Assembly (NCBI GenBank): GCA_031289735.1
Contig: JAITOV010000062.1
Coordinates: forward strand, 1 to 42,483
Origin: Peptococcaceae bacterium
GTDB taxonomy: Bacteria > Bacillota > Desulfitobacteriia > Desulfitobacteriales > Desulfitobacteriaceae
Direction: 5' to 3'
DNA: 42,483 nt
The position numbers and the translations under genes are program-made. The notes below the pieces were generated by a model. That model was not told where the DNA came from. It was given only the letters and a program-made list of their open reading frames with translations, and did no database searches. Below are positions 17,575-26,742 of this stretch, in pieces (positions within the stretch are counted from its first letter, which is position 1; each line of letters starts with the position of its first letter).

Positions 17575-18477
17575 TTGGCTATTAGTCAAAGCCTTATTGA
17601 ATCGGTCGTTTTTGAACTCTATAAACAGGCTTCTATCGAGATTCCGCCGGATGTTATGCGCGCGTTGAAAAAAGGGTATGACATCGAAGATTCTTTAGTT
17701 GCCAAGGGTCAATTCGAAGCGATTATGGAAAACATTAACATCGCCCATAACAAACAAGTCGGTATGTGTCAAGATACGGGTGTTCCGATCATTTACGCTG
17801 ATCTAGGCTTAAAGGCGCAAGTGGAAGGCGATCCTTACGAAGCGTTTACTGAAGCGATTAAGAAAGCTACCACAGCGGTACCGATGCGGCAAAATGTTAT
17901 CAATCCGCTGACCAAAAAGAATTCCGGCACGAATACCGGTTGGGGTATCCCTTACGTTCATTGGGATACGCTTCCCGACAAGGATTATCTGGATATTTTA
18001 GCCGTGACCAAAGGTTTCGGTTCGGAAATGCGCGGCAGCCAGTGCTGGGTTCTCTCCAGTGAAGATGTCGGACGTGCGACAGTGAAAGCTGTTCTGGACG
18101 TTGTCGCTGACTCTATGGGCGAACCTTGTCCTCCGGTCATCATCGGCGTAGGCATCGGCGGATTTGCCGACAGCTCCATGTCGATTGCGAAGAAAGCTCT
18201 GTTCCGTGATCCGATTGGTTCTCGTAATCCGGATCCGGATGTAGCTGCTCTGGAAGCAGAAATTGAAAAAGCCGTTAATGAATTAAACCTCGGACCGATG
18301 GGCTTTGGCGGCAAAACGTATACTTTAGGCGTTCATGCCGAATTAAGCGGTTCGCATACTGCTGTTATGCCGGTATCGGTCATCTTCCAATGCTGGGCCT
18401 GCCGCTATGCGAAAGCCCGCATTTACAACGATGGACGGGTTGAATATATCACCCATCCTCATTTGGGAGGTAAATAA
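17575..18477 (+). CDS. Class I fumarate hydratase / TtdA-type alpha subunit
   Basis: GMCQDTGVPIIYADLG, NTGWGIPYVHWD, GVGIGGFADSSMSIAKKALFR; TTG start preceded by aagaggtg. Confidence 0.92.
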   Translation: MAISQSLIESVVFELYKQASIEIPPDVMRALKKGYDIEDSLVAKGQFEAIMENINIAHNKQVGMCQDTGVPIIYADLGLKAQVEGDPYEAFTEAIKKATTAVPMRQNVINPLTKKNSGTNTGWGIPYVHWDTLPDKDYLDILAVTKGFGSEMRGSQCWVLSSEDVGRATVKAVLDVVADSMGEPCPPVIIGVGIGGFADSSMSIAKKALFRDPIGSRNPDPDVAALEAEIEKAVNELNLGPMGFGGKTYTLGVHAELSGSHTAVMPVSVIFQCWACRYAKARIYNDGRVEYITHPHLGGK

Positions 18478-18479
18478 GC

Positions 18480-19145
18480 ATGAGTAAATCATATCATTTC
18501 ACATTTCCGCTGAATGAAGAACAAATTAGAGAATTGCAATTGGGCGATTTGGTTTATCTGACCGGTAACATCTATACGATGCGCGATATGGGACATCGCC
18601 GCGCCGTAGATATGCTGAATGAAGGCAAGGAATTGCCCTTTGACCTGGCGAGCGGCGCCATCTGGCATTGCGGCCCGATCGTCCGCAAAGATGCAAACGA
18701 TAAGTGGGAAACCGTGTCCGCGGGATCAACGACCAGCTCGCGTTTCACCTATCTGGGCTCAGATCTGATCAAAAAAGTAAAAGTGCGCGCTACGATCGGT
18801 AAAGGCCAGATGCTGCAAACAGCGGTTGACACGATGCAGGAGGTCGGTTCAGTGTTTCTGAATACGACCGGCGGAACCGCCGCTTTATACGCACAGCAAA
18901 TTGAAGAAATCGTGGACGTGCATTGGACCGATTTAGGCTTGCCGGAGGCGATCTGGGTGATGAGAGTAAAAGATCTGGGACCACTAGTGGTCGGAATTGA
19001 CTCGCATGGCCGCAGCTTATTCAATGACAAAAAGGTTGAATTGGATCAATTGTTGGAGCAAAAATATAAAGAAGCCAATATTGATCCCACCTACAGTTTG
19101 GCTTATTTACCGAAACGTGTTCCGGCCAGCGGCAACAAGAAATAA
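18480..19145 (+). CDS. Class I fumarate hydratase / TtdB-type beta subunit
   Basis: GDLVYLTGNIYTMRDMGHRRAVD, IWHCGPIV, TTGGTAALYAQQI; starts 2 nt after the alpha subunit stop. Confidence 0.92.
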   Translation: MSKSYHFTFPLNEEQIRELQLGDLVYLTGNIYTMRDMGHRRAVDMLNEGKELPFDLASGAIWHCGPIVRKDANDKWETVSAGSTTSSRFTYLGSDLIKKVKVRATIGKGQMLQTAVDTMQEVGSVFLNTTGGTAALYAQQIEEIVDVHWTDLGLPEAIWVMRVKDLGPLVVGIDSHGRSLFNDKKVELDQLLEQKYKEANIDPTYSLAYLPKRVPASGNKK

Positions 19146-19171
19146 AAAATTCTGTAAAATCACTTTCAGGA

Positions 19172-19200
19172 TTGAAAACAAGCTCTAAACGTTATAAAAT
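19172..19200 (+). promoter_or_regulatory. Putative sigma-A promoter for the nitroreductase unit
   Basis: TTGAAA-17 nt-TAAAAT, ~55 bp before the gene start. Confidence 0.6.
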
Positions 19201-19254
19201 AGAGTCGTTGATCAAATCACGTATGGTTAATATTATGGAGGGAGGGGACTCGAA

Positions 19255-19926
19255 TTGTCTTCAGAAGATTCCAAAACAATGGCGCGCTTGATCACTGAAA
19301 GGGTCAGTATCAGGAGTTATCTGCCGGATCCTGTATCTCAAGAGCATTTGGACTTGATCCTTGAGGCAGGACGCAGAGCGCCGTCCGGAGAAAATGCCCA
19401 ACCATGGAAGTTCATTGTAGTCCAGGACGATAGAACGCGGAAAATCATCGGTGACTTAGCGCGTATAGGAAGCGGTCGGCGTTTTACTGCTGAGTACATC
19501 AATAAGACGATGGATCACCGTTTTGAAGGCTTGGATGATCCGGCGAAGAGAAAGGCCGTATTCGACAAATTGACTTCCGGAAGTGTATCCGCTTTCTTAG
19601 CAGAGGCGCCGTTACTCATCGTTGTGGTTGGTCGAAAAGGTGTTTGGGATACGCCGTTTGACTGCTCGGCGGCCATCGAAAACATGCTGTTGCAAGCGCA
19701 AGCGATGCAACTCGGCGGTTGCTGGGTCAACGCCATTACCATGGATGTTAGAGACGAGACCGTACTCGCGGACCTGCTGACTGTACCGGCTGATTACAAA
19801 ATCGTTAGCGTTATTTCCTTCGGTTATCCGCCAAAAATGCGAGGACCGCGTAAACGCTTACCGATGGAAGAAATCGTCTACAATGAAAAATTCGGTCAGG
19901 CTTATGTTCCGGGAGGTGCGAAATAA
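19255..19926 (+). CDS. Nitroreductase-family FMN protein
   Basis: ERVSIRSYLPDPVSQEHLDLILEAGRRAPSGENAQPWKFIVV, LGGCWVNAI. Confidence 0.88.
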   Translation: MSSEDSKTMARLITERVSIRSYLPDPVSQEHLDLILEAGRRAPSGENAQPWKFIVVQDDRTRKIIGDLARIGSGRRFTAEYINKTMDHRFEGLDDPAKRKAVFDKLTSGSVSAFLAEAPLLIVVVGRKGVWDTPFDCSAAIENMLLQAQAMQLGGCWVNAITMDVRDETVLADLLTVPADYKIVSVISFGYPPKMRGPRKRLPMEEIVYNEKFGQAYVPGGAK

Positions 19927-20420
19927 TGGCGAAAGATCTCGATCCAAAATATTTTACGGGTCTGATAGCGGAAACCTTTAAGGCTTTCTATGATGAAAGA
20001 GGTTCCGGTTGCCGTTATCGTTGTACGCTCTTAGGGGTTGATGGTTATAAAAAAGCGCATCCGGAAAACATTGGCAAAGAAATGACGCCTCAGGAAGCTT
20101 TTGAAGCGACGAAAAAGTACTTGATTGAAAGCGGCGTAGTAGAAGACGTCACCTTCAGTGAAGAACATGAATTCGCGGATGTGGTCAATGTGACCTTCAA
20201 GAATTGTGCCCAATGGCATACTGAAGTCAAACTGAAGGAAATGGGTATTCCGGTCTATGCTTGTCCGTGCGCCAATGTCATGTCCTTCAATCTGGAACAA
20301 GGCGGCAAATTTACTACGGAGTTAGCCACTTTTGCCGGCAATAAAGACTTGGAAAGAACAGATGATGGCACGTGCCGTTTGTCTATGTCCTGCTTCGAGA
20401 AAAAGCTTGGTAACTATTAA
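19926..20420 (+). CDS. Uncharacterised Cys-rich protein
   Basis: Intact ORF overlapping the nitroreductase stop; motifs SGCRYRC, KNCAQW, YACPCANV, GTCRLSMSC. Confidence 0.8.
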   Translation: MAKDLDPKYFTGLIAETFKAFYDERGSGCRYRCTLLGVDGYKKAHPENIGKEMTPQEAFEATKKYLIESGVVEDVTFSEEHEFADVVNVTFKNCAQWHTEVKLKEMGIPVYACPCANVMSFNLEQGGKFTTELATFAGNKDLERTDDGTCRLSMSCFEKKLGNY

Positions 20421-20470
20421 TCACCTGAACAGATAAGAAAAATTGAAAAAGAAGAAGGAGTTGTACACAG

Positions 20471-21469
20471 ATGTCCATTAATGAACTCGATATCATGATC
20501 GGCGAGACGATGTCGGTGAAAAGAGCCAGAGAATTGAATTCCAAGAATTATTTCTATGAAATTCTCAAAGACAATCCGAAGATGGCTGAAATCTATCCGG
20601 GCGTTGAAGATGATATTATGGAAGGTTCGATCGACCATCATATCCATGCTTTCCCTGATTTCGTTAATCGCGGCCAGGACATGATCGAAGTTGCTATCGA
20701 CGCTTGTAAAGCCAAAATGCGCGCTGTAGCTTTCAAAGATCACTGGAATATTACGGCGAATGCCGCTTATCTGACCCAACGTTATATCGACAGCATGTAC
20801 AAAAACGGTGAATTAGACCATCGCGTAGAAGTCTATGGCGGGATCGGCCTGTGCCATGGCGCCGACCCGAAGGTTGTCCACGAAGCTCTGAAATATCCCA
20901 ACATGAAGATGATTTGGTTCCCGACGTTCGAATCTGCCGGTTACAAACGTTTCGCTGGTAAAGGATACGAAAACGGCGTACCGCTTTGTGATGCTAACAA
21001 TGAAGTATTGCCGGGCGTTGTGGAAATCATGGAAATGGCTGTTGAGAAGAAAGTCGGCATCGGCTTGGGCCATACTGACTATATCGAACTCGTGCCGCTT
21101 GCGAAAAAATGTAAAGAATTAGGCGTTCGCGCTGTATTGGATCATCCGCTCCTCGAACTGAACAAATTGAAGATTGATGAAATGAAGAACTTAGCGGATC
21201 TGGGCGTATATGTAGGAACGTATTGCCAGCCGATGATTCCGAGTCTCTATCAATGTATCCAAGACCCGTTTGAAACTGTCGAAACCATCAAAGCTTGCGG
21301 CGCTGAAAGATGCTGCTCAGGTTCTGACTTCGGACAAGTGCTGCATGTCTACACGGTTGAAGGTATCCGCATTTTCGTCCGCGCTCTGCTGGCGTTTGGC
21401 ATCACACCGGCTGAATTGAGTGTTCAATTGAAAGACAATCCGGCCAAATTGATGTATCTGGACGACTAA
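20471..21469 (+). CDS. DUF6282-like metal-dependent hydrolase (amidohydrolase/PHP-like barrel)
   Basis: N-terminal DHHIHAFPD metal-binding motif, VAFKDHW, GLGHTDY, LDHPLLEL. Confidence 0.72.
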   Translation: MSINELDIMIGETMSVKRARELNSKNYFYEILKDNPKMAEIYPGVEDDIMEGSIDHHIHAFPDFVNRGQDMIEVAIDACKAKMRAVAFKDHWNITANAAYLTQRYIDSMYKNGELDHRVEVYGGIGLCHGADPKVVHEALKYPNMKMIWFPTFESAGYKRFAGKGYENGVPLCDANNEVLPGVVEIMEMAVEKKVGIGLGHTDYIELVPLAKKCKELGVRAVLDHPLLELNKLKIDEMKNLADLGVYVGTYCQPMIPSLYQCIQDPFETVETIKACGAERCCSGSDFGQVLHVYTVEGIRIFVRALLAFGITPAELSVQLKDNPAKLMYLDD

Positions 21470-21556
21470 GATTAGCGTGACAGAAAAACAGTGCTGTGCA
21501 TAATCTTATGCCTGATTGGATGTATACACACGTGCTGAAAATGAATGATTTCAATG

Positions 21557-21584
21557 AGTAAGGGTCTTAATTAAGACCCTTACT
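21557..21584. terminator. 28-bp perfect palindrome between the DUF6282-like and MmgE/PrpD genes (terminator-like hairpin or operator)
   Basis: AGTAAGGGTCTTAATTAAGACCCTTACT, self-reverse-complementary; followed by a weak T-rich stretch (tctt). Confidence 0.6.
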
Positions 21585-21655
21585 TCTTCACTATGGTAAA
21601 ACACATAGAAATTAGCATGACGTGATTGCTTACAGAAATAAGGAGGCTGATCCCC

Positions 21656-23008
21656 GTGAGTTTAGCCCGCCAGGTTAGCGAATTTATTCAAACGACTACT
21701 TTTGAGAGTTTATCGCCTGCCGTGGTGCAAAAAGCAAAAAATCATATTATGGATACGTTGGGTGTGTGCGTTGCCTCTGCCGGAGAGCCTACCTTGTCAA
21801 ATCTAGCGAAATCGTACTTGCAAGATGTGGGCAGTGGGTCAAAGTGCACAGTATTGGGCTTGAAAGTGAAGAGTTCCGTATCGGACGCCGCGTTAATCAA
21901 TGGTTTCTTCACGCACGGCTTGGATTATGATGATTCTTCCTGGACGCTCATTGGACATCCCAGCGCGGCGGTGTTACCGGCGGCCTTGGCCGTAGCGGAA
22001 AGCGTCAACGCTTCGGGAAAAGATTTGATCACGGCCTATGTCGTCGGGACAGAGGTGGCTTGTAAACTGGGCGCTTCCGGAGAACCGTATTTGTATGAAG
22101 CGGGCTGGCATGCCACGGGAGTTGTCGGCGTCCTGGGCGCTGCGGCTGCTGCTGGTAAACTGCTGAATCTTAGTGTGGAGCAGTTGGTCAATACAATCGG
22201 CATTGCCGCATCTTTAGCGGGAGGACTCCGCAGAAATTTCGGCACGTTTACGAAACCGTTCCATGCCGGTGCGGCTTGCCAAAATGGTGTTCTAGCAGCT
22301 TTGATGGGTAGTCATGGTTTTGATGCGAATGCCGAATCCCTGGAAGGTCGTTATGGTTTCTTTGAAAACTATACGCGTAGCCAAGCGAGCGGTGATTTCT
22401 CGACTGCCGGAAAACCGTATGATATTGACGAGCCAGGTTTTTTTGTCAAACCCTATCCTTCGTGCGCTGCGACGCATACGGGCATTGACGCGATCATGGA
22501 ACTGCGCCAGTCGATACCGGATCTGGAACAAATCGTTAAGATCGAAGCCGGTTGCGGCCCAGTTGGCCCGATCATGTTGATTTATGATCTGCCAAGCCGC
22601 GGTTTTGAAGGAAAGTTCTGTATGAAATATTGTATTGCGGCTGCGCTGGTAGACGGGAAGGTCGGACTCAATTCCTTTACGAATGAGAAAATCTCTGTAC
22701 CGATCGTAAAGAAATTAATGGATTTGACGGAATTTGGTCCGACAGAGAGATTTGCCCATATGACGATTAGCGACGCGCCGGCTTCCGTTAAAATCACCTT
22801 AAAAGATGGGACCGTTCTGGAGAAGATCGTCGAAGATCCGCTCGGCAGCCCAACGAATCCGTTGAGTGAGCAGGCGATTATGGATAAGTTTAAGGATGCT
22901 GTGTCTCAATTGCTGCCGGCTGATAAGGCTGAAGCGGCGATTACCCTATTGAAGAAGTTGGAGAGTTTAGCCAGCGTCAATGATGTGATTAGCATTTTGA
23001 ACGCTTAG
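21656..23008 (+). CDS. MmgE/PrpD family protein (2-methylcitrate dehydratase / cis-aconitate decarboxylase superfamily)
   Basis: KNHIMDTLGVCVASAG, HGLDYDDSSWTLIGHPSAAVLPAALAVAE, GWHATGVVGVLGAAAAA, RNFGTFTKPFHAGAACQNGVLAA, KPYPSCAATH; GTG start with aaggagg RBS. Confidence 0.92.
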   Translation: MSLARQVSEFIQTTTFESLSPAVVQKAKNHIMDTLGVCVASAGEPTLSNLAKSYLQDVGSGSKCTVLGLKVKSSVSDAALINGFFTHGLDYDDSSWTLIGHPSAAVLPAALAVAESVNASGKDLITAYVVGTEVACKLGASGEPYLYEAGWHATGVVGVLGAAAAAGKLLNLSVEQLVNTIGIAASLAGGLRRNFGTFTKPFHAGAACQNGVLAALMGSHGFDANAESLEGRYGFFENYTRSQASGDFSTAGKPYDIDEPGFFVKPYPSCAATHTGIDAIMELRQSIPDLEQIVKIEAGCGPVGPIMLIYDLPSRGFEGKFCMKYCIAAALVDGKVGLNSFTNEKISVPIVKKLMDLTEFGPTERFAHMTISDAPASVKITLKDGTVLEKIVEDPLGSPTNPLSEQAIMDKFKDAVSQLLPADKAEAAITLLKKLESLASVNDVISILNA

Positions 23009-23022
23009 TCCTGGTCTCTGTT

Positions 23023-23078
23023 GGAGTCAGTCGAAGGAAAGTGAAGAAAACCGGGTTCGCTTTTCTTCGGCTGACTCC
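23023..23078 (+). terminator. Terminator-like hairpin after MmgE/PrpD gene
   Basis: GGAGTCAGTCGAAGGAAAG ... CTTTTCTTCGGCTGACTCC, ~19-bp stem allowing G-U pairs. Confidence 0.65.
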
Positions 23079-23203
23079 GGAATCTTTTGGGGGTTGCGGC
23101 ACGATCCTGCTCAGATTCTTTCCATAGGAGCTGTTGTTCAAAGGAGTGAACTGGCATCAGCGCGGATATTTTAGCGGAAACATATCAACAATTAAAAAAC
23201 CTG

Positions 23204-24139
23204 TTGGCAAGGAAAAACTACGAGGTTGGAGAACCGGCCGAGATTGCCTATGGGTTGCAATTTTACATAAGTGGGCAGGCAAAAGGGCTGTTTCGGGTTT
23301 ACGCGAATAAAAAGAACCAGATTAAACTGGATGACTCTCAGATTCATGGGGATCTCGCACCCTTGCGTGAGGTTCTGGATTCTTTCAGCCTGACGCTAAA
23401 TAGATCCGGGCAAAACACACGAGCGACGATGTCGCCTGTCGGCAAAACAGTTCAATTCTCCAATATAAATCTCGCTGATTTAGGGTATCCTATCATTGGG
23501 AGCGATGAATCCGGCAAGGGCGATTACTTTGGCCCGCTAGTCAGCGCTGCGGTTTATGTGGACGAGACAAGCGCTCAAGGGTTGAAGGAGTTGGGGGTTA
23601 GAGATAGTAAAAAACTTAACGATCATCAATCCTTGGAATTGGCTGTACTGATTCGGGGGCTGTGCGCGGGGCGGTACGCTGTCGTTGAGATTGCTCCGAT
23701 CCGCTATAACGATCTATATACACAATTAAAAAAAGAAGGAAAAAATTTAAATCATCTATTAGCCTGGGGACATGCTAAAGCGTTGGAAAAAGTTCTGCAA
23801 AATATACCCTGCGACCTAGCCGTAGCAGATAAATTTGCCGATGAAAAATATATAATCTCTAAACTTCAGGAGAGAGGTAAGCGCATTCGGCTGATTCAAC
23901 AACCGCGAGCTGAAGAGAATATCGCGGTAGCCGCAGCTTCGATCCTGGCGCGTGAGCGTTTTTTGCTGAAACTGAAATCCTTGTCCGCTGAATTTAGCGT
24001 GACTCTGCCGAAAGGCGCTAATCAAGGCGTGTCTGAGGCGGCGGAACGACTGATGCAACAGTTTGGCTTCGCTGTATTATCTCAGGTGGCTAAAGTTCAT
24101 TTTAAGACGACGGAGCAGTTGCGCCGCCCAGATATTTGA
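23204..24139 (+). CDS. rnhC: Ribonuclease HIII (true start probably upstream, ~23156)
   Basis: YPIIGSDESGKGDYFGPLVSAAVYV, VRDSKKLND, LLAWGHAKALEK, AVAAASILARERFL. Confidence 0.9.
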   Translation: MARKNYEVGEPAEIAYGLQFYISGQAKGLFRVYANKKNQIKLDDSQIHGDLAPLREVLDSFSLTLNRSGQNTRATMSPVGKTVQFSNINLADLGYPIIGSDESGKGDYFGPLVSAAVYVDETSAQGLKELGVRDSKKLNDHQSLELAVLIRGLCAGRYAVVEIAPIRYNDLYTQLKKEGKNLNHLLAWGHAKALEKVLQNIPCDLAVADKFADEKYIISKLQERGKRIRLIQQPRAEENIAVAAASILARERFLLKLKSLSAEFSVTLPKGANQGVSEAAERLMQQFGFAVLSQVAKVHFKTTEQLRRPDI

Positions 24140-24164
24140 TCTTTATCGACCGTTGTACTAAAAT
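24136..24164 (+). promoter_or_regulatory. Putative sigma-A promoter for clpP
   Basis: TTGATC-17 nt-TAAAAT. Confidence 0.5.
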
Positions 24165-24224
24165 AGCAAATATCAGAATACGCTAGCGCGTATAGGAGTT
24201 CAGTTAATTTAAGGAGGATATCAC

Positions 24225-24827
24225 ATGAGTTATCTAGTTCCAATGGTGGTAGAGCAGACCAATCGAGGTGAACGCTCTTACGATATTTACTCACGCCTGC
24301 TCAAAGACCGTATCATATTCTTGGGCGGCGGGATTAATGATGATGTAGCGAATTTGGTGGTAGCACAGTTGCTGTTTTTGGAAGCGGAAGATCCGGAAAA
24401 GGATATTTTCTTGTATATAAACAGCCCAGGCGGATCGATTTCCGCCGGAATGGCGATCTATGACACGATGCAGCATGTCCGCAGTGATGTGCATACGATC
24501 TGCATTGGTTTAGCAGCCAGCATGGGCGCGTTCCTGTTAGCTGCCGGGACCAAAGGAAAGCGCCAGGCATTGCCTAACGCGGAAATTCTGATCCATCAGC
24601 CGTTAATCGGTGGAGGCGGGTTGTCTGGCCAAGCAACAGAAATCGAGATTCAGGCGAAACAACTGATACGTACGAAGCAGAAAATGAATCGCATCCTAGC
24701 GGAGAGAACAGGTCAACCGATCGAGAAGATCGAAGCGGATACAGACCGGGATTATTACATGACGGCTGATGAAGCTAAGACATATGGGATTGTCGATGAA
24801 GTCATGGAAAAACGGCCCGGAAAATAA
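24225..24827 (+). CDS. clpP: ATP-dependent Clp protease proteolytic subunit
   Basis: [61 protein letters not shown]. Confidence 0.96.
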   Translation: MSYLVPMVVEQTNRGERSYDIYSRLLKDRIIFLGGGINDDVANLVVAQLLFLEAEDPEKDIFLYINSPGGSISAGMAIYDTMQHVRSDVHTICIGLAASMGAFLLAAGTKGKRQALPNAEILIHQPLIGGGGLSGQATEIEIQAKQLIRTKQKMNRILAERTGQPIEKIEADTDRDYYMTADEAKTYGIVDEVMEKRPGK

Positions 24828-24876
24828 AAGATTTGTCGTAATCGTAGTATTGTATGGATGGAAGGAGCGAATCAGA

Positions 24877-25749
24877 GTGCGCAAGATACGTAAAGCCGTA
24901 ATACCAGCGGCTGGATTAGGCACGCGCTTTTTGCCCGCTACCAAGGCTCAGCCTAAGGAAATGCTGCCGATCGTTGACAAGCCAACGATCCAATATATTG
25001 TCGAAGAAGCTGTGGCATCAGGCATTGAAGATATTATTATTGTTTCTGGGCGCAATAAGAGGGCCATTGAAGACCATTTTGACCGTTCCGTGGAACTAGA
25101 GTATTTTCTGGAAAAAGGGAATAAAGACGGATTATTGGATATGGTTCAGGATATCGCCTCTCTGGTAGATATCTATTATGTCCGCCAAAAGGAAGCTTTG
25201 GGTTTGGGTCATGCGATCTATAGCGCGCGGAAATTTATTGGCCAAGAACCCTTTGCCGTATTACTGGGAGATGACATTATTGATGCGGAGAAGCCCTGTT
25301 TGAAGCAGATGATGGAGCTCTATACAGAGTATGAGGCCAATATCGTTGGAGTTCAGCAGGTGCCGTTGGAAGAGGCGAGTAAGTATGGGATTGCTGATGG
25401 AACGTTATTAGCGCCTCATTTGTATCAGGTCAATGAATTAGTCGAAAAGCCGGCGCGGGATCAAGTGCCGCCTGCACGCTTGGCGATTATGGGCCGTTAT
25501 ATTTTGAATCCGGAGATCTTTGCTGAACTGGAAAAGGCAAAACCGGGAAGCGGCGGAGAAATACAATTGACGGATGGAATCCGCGCATTGTCTAATACGC
25601 AGTCCGTGCTGGCCTATGATTTTACAGGTCGCCGCTATGATGTGGGAGATAAGCTGGGTTTCGTAATCGCGACGATTGAATTTGCCTTAAAACGCGAAGA
25701 TATTGCGCCGGATCTTATTCAGTATTTAAAGAATCGGGTTAATTTCTAA
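24877..25749 (+). CDS. galU: UTP--glucose-1-phosphate uridylyltransferase
   Basis: KAVIPAAGLGTRFLPATKAQPKEMLPIVDKPTIQYIVEEA; GTG start with ggaggag-like RBS. Confidence 0.95.
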   Translation: MRKIRKAVIPAAGLGTRFLPATKAQPKEMLPIVDKPTIQYIVEEAVASGIEDIIIVSGRNKRAIEDHFDRSVELEYFLEKGNKDGLLDMVQDIASLVDIYYVRQKEALGLGHAIYSARKFIGQEPFAVLLGDDIIDAEKPCLKQMMELYTEYEANIVGVQQVPLEEASKYGIADGTLLAPHLYQVNELVEKPARDQVPPARLAIMGRYILNPEIFAELEKAKPGSGGEIQLTDGIRALSNTQSVLAYDFTGRRYDVGDKLGFVIATIEFALKREDIAPDLIQYLKNRVNF

Positions 25750-25913
25750 GGGATGCTGTGATCCTCTGACGAAGTAGTGATGGTTTACGCGATATTGATC
25801 ATTTACTCGGATGTTTAGGCTGAAAATAAATGAGTTATTCAGGAAATCCGACACACCTTCATCCCAAATATTGGTAAAATATTGAGGAAAGCCAAGAAAG
25901 GGAGGGAGAAGCA

Positions 25914-26669
25914 GTGAGGTTTGATCAAAGAAAGATCATCACATTAGCGGGGGCTTTAGTTTTAGCCGGTGTTGTTGTCATCGCGGGGGTTTATGGGCCA
26001 AGCGCTTGGAAGGTGTTTTGGGATAAGAACACCGCTTCAGAGCAAGTGGTCATCCAGAATCCACCGGTCGATCAGATGGCGCCAGCCAACCAAAATACCC
26101 TTGCAGGACAAGGGGCAAATGATCAGAATATCGCTCCAGCGAATGCGACGAGTGTGACGTCGACGCCGGGTGTGCCGGAGCAACCGAATGTCCAACCGCA
26201 AGTAGATGTATCAGGAGCAAAAAAATATCAAGATCCGGATCTTAGTTTACTGAGTCTGGCGCCATCCATCCGTGGGTATTTTAGTACCGAGGGAAATAGC
26301 GGGCTTAGTGATTCCGCCAAAACACTAGCCTACCAAGCAGCTTGGAATATTCATCAATACGTGGACGGATATTTGTTCGGTCCGAACGCGGGACCGCAAA
26401 TGAATGAGGAAGACATCAAGAAGTATATTGTCTTCCATAAAGCATTGTGGGATAAACAACTGAAAAATGAACCTGATGCAGCCAAAGCCGCTGCATTTAC
26501 GGACTATTTAGGGACCCTGTTGAATAAAGGGATTGATTCCTTTGACGCGAAGGATAAATTGCGTATAGAATTATTCCATCAGGAAATCCACGATCTGGAT
26601 ACACAGTTGTTCAGAAGTGATCCCAGTTCTAAAATCTACGGTGCTACGCTGTTTTCCACGAAGCGTTAA
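25914..26669 (+). CDS. Hypothetical membrane-anchored/exported protein
   Basis: N-terminal hydrophobic segment, Pro/Gln/Asn-rich linker, RBS gggaggg. Confidence 0.7.
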   Translation: MRFDQRKIITLAGALVLAGVVVIAGVYGPSAWKVFWDKNTASEQVVIQNPPVDQMAPANQNTLAGQGANDQNIAPANATSVTSTPGVPEQPNVQPQVDVSGAKKYQDPDLSLLSLAPSIRGYFSTEGNSGLSDSAKTLAYQAAWNIHQYVDGYLFGPNAGPQMNEEDIKKYIVFHKALWDKQLKNEPDAAKAAAFTDYLGTLLNKGIDSFDAKDKLRIELFHQEIHDLDTQLFRSDPSSKIYGATLFSTKR

Positions 26670-26742
26670 ACTCCGCTACGCTCAGCCGGCCGTCAGAAGG
26701 ACGAGCGTAGAATATCCAACGGGTAATAATTGAATAAGAAGC

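Noticed and set aside
14406-19145. Interpreting SdhCAB + fumarase as just a housekeeping TCA-cycle operon
   Set aside because: Sigma-54 promoter, PrpR-type activator, CitE-like and non-canonical SucCD-like genes argue for a specialised pathway, although a TCA contribution cannot be excluded.
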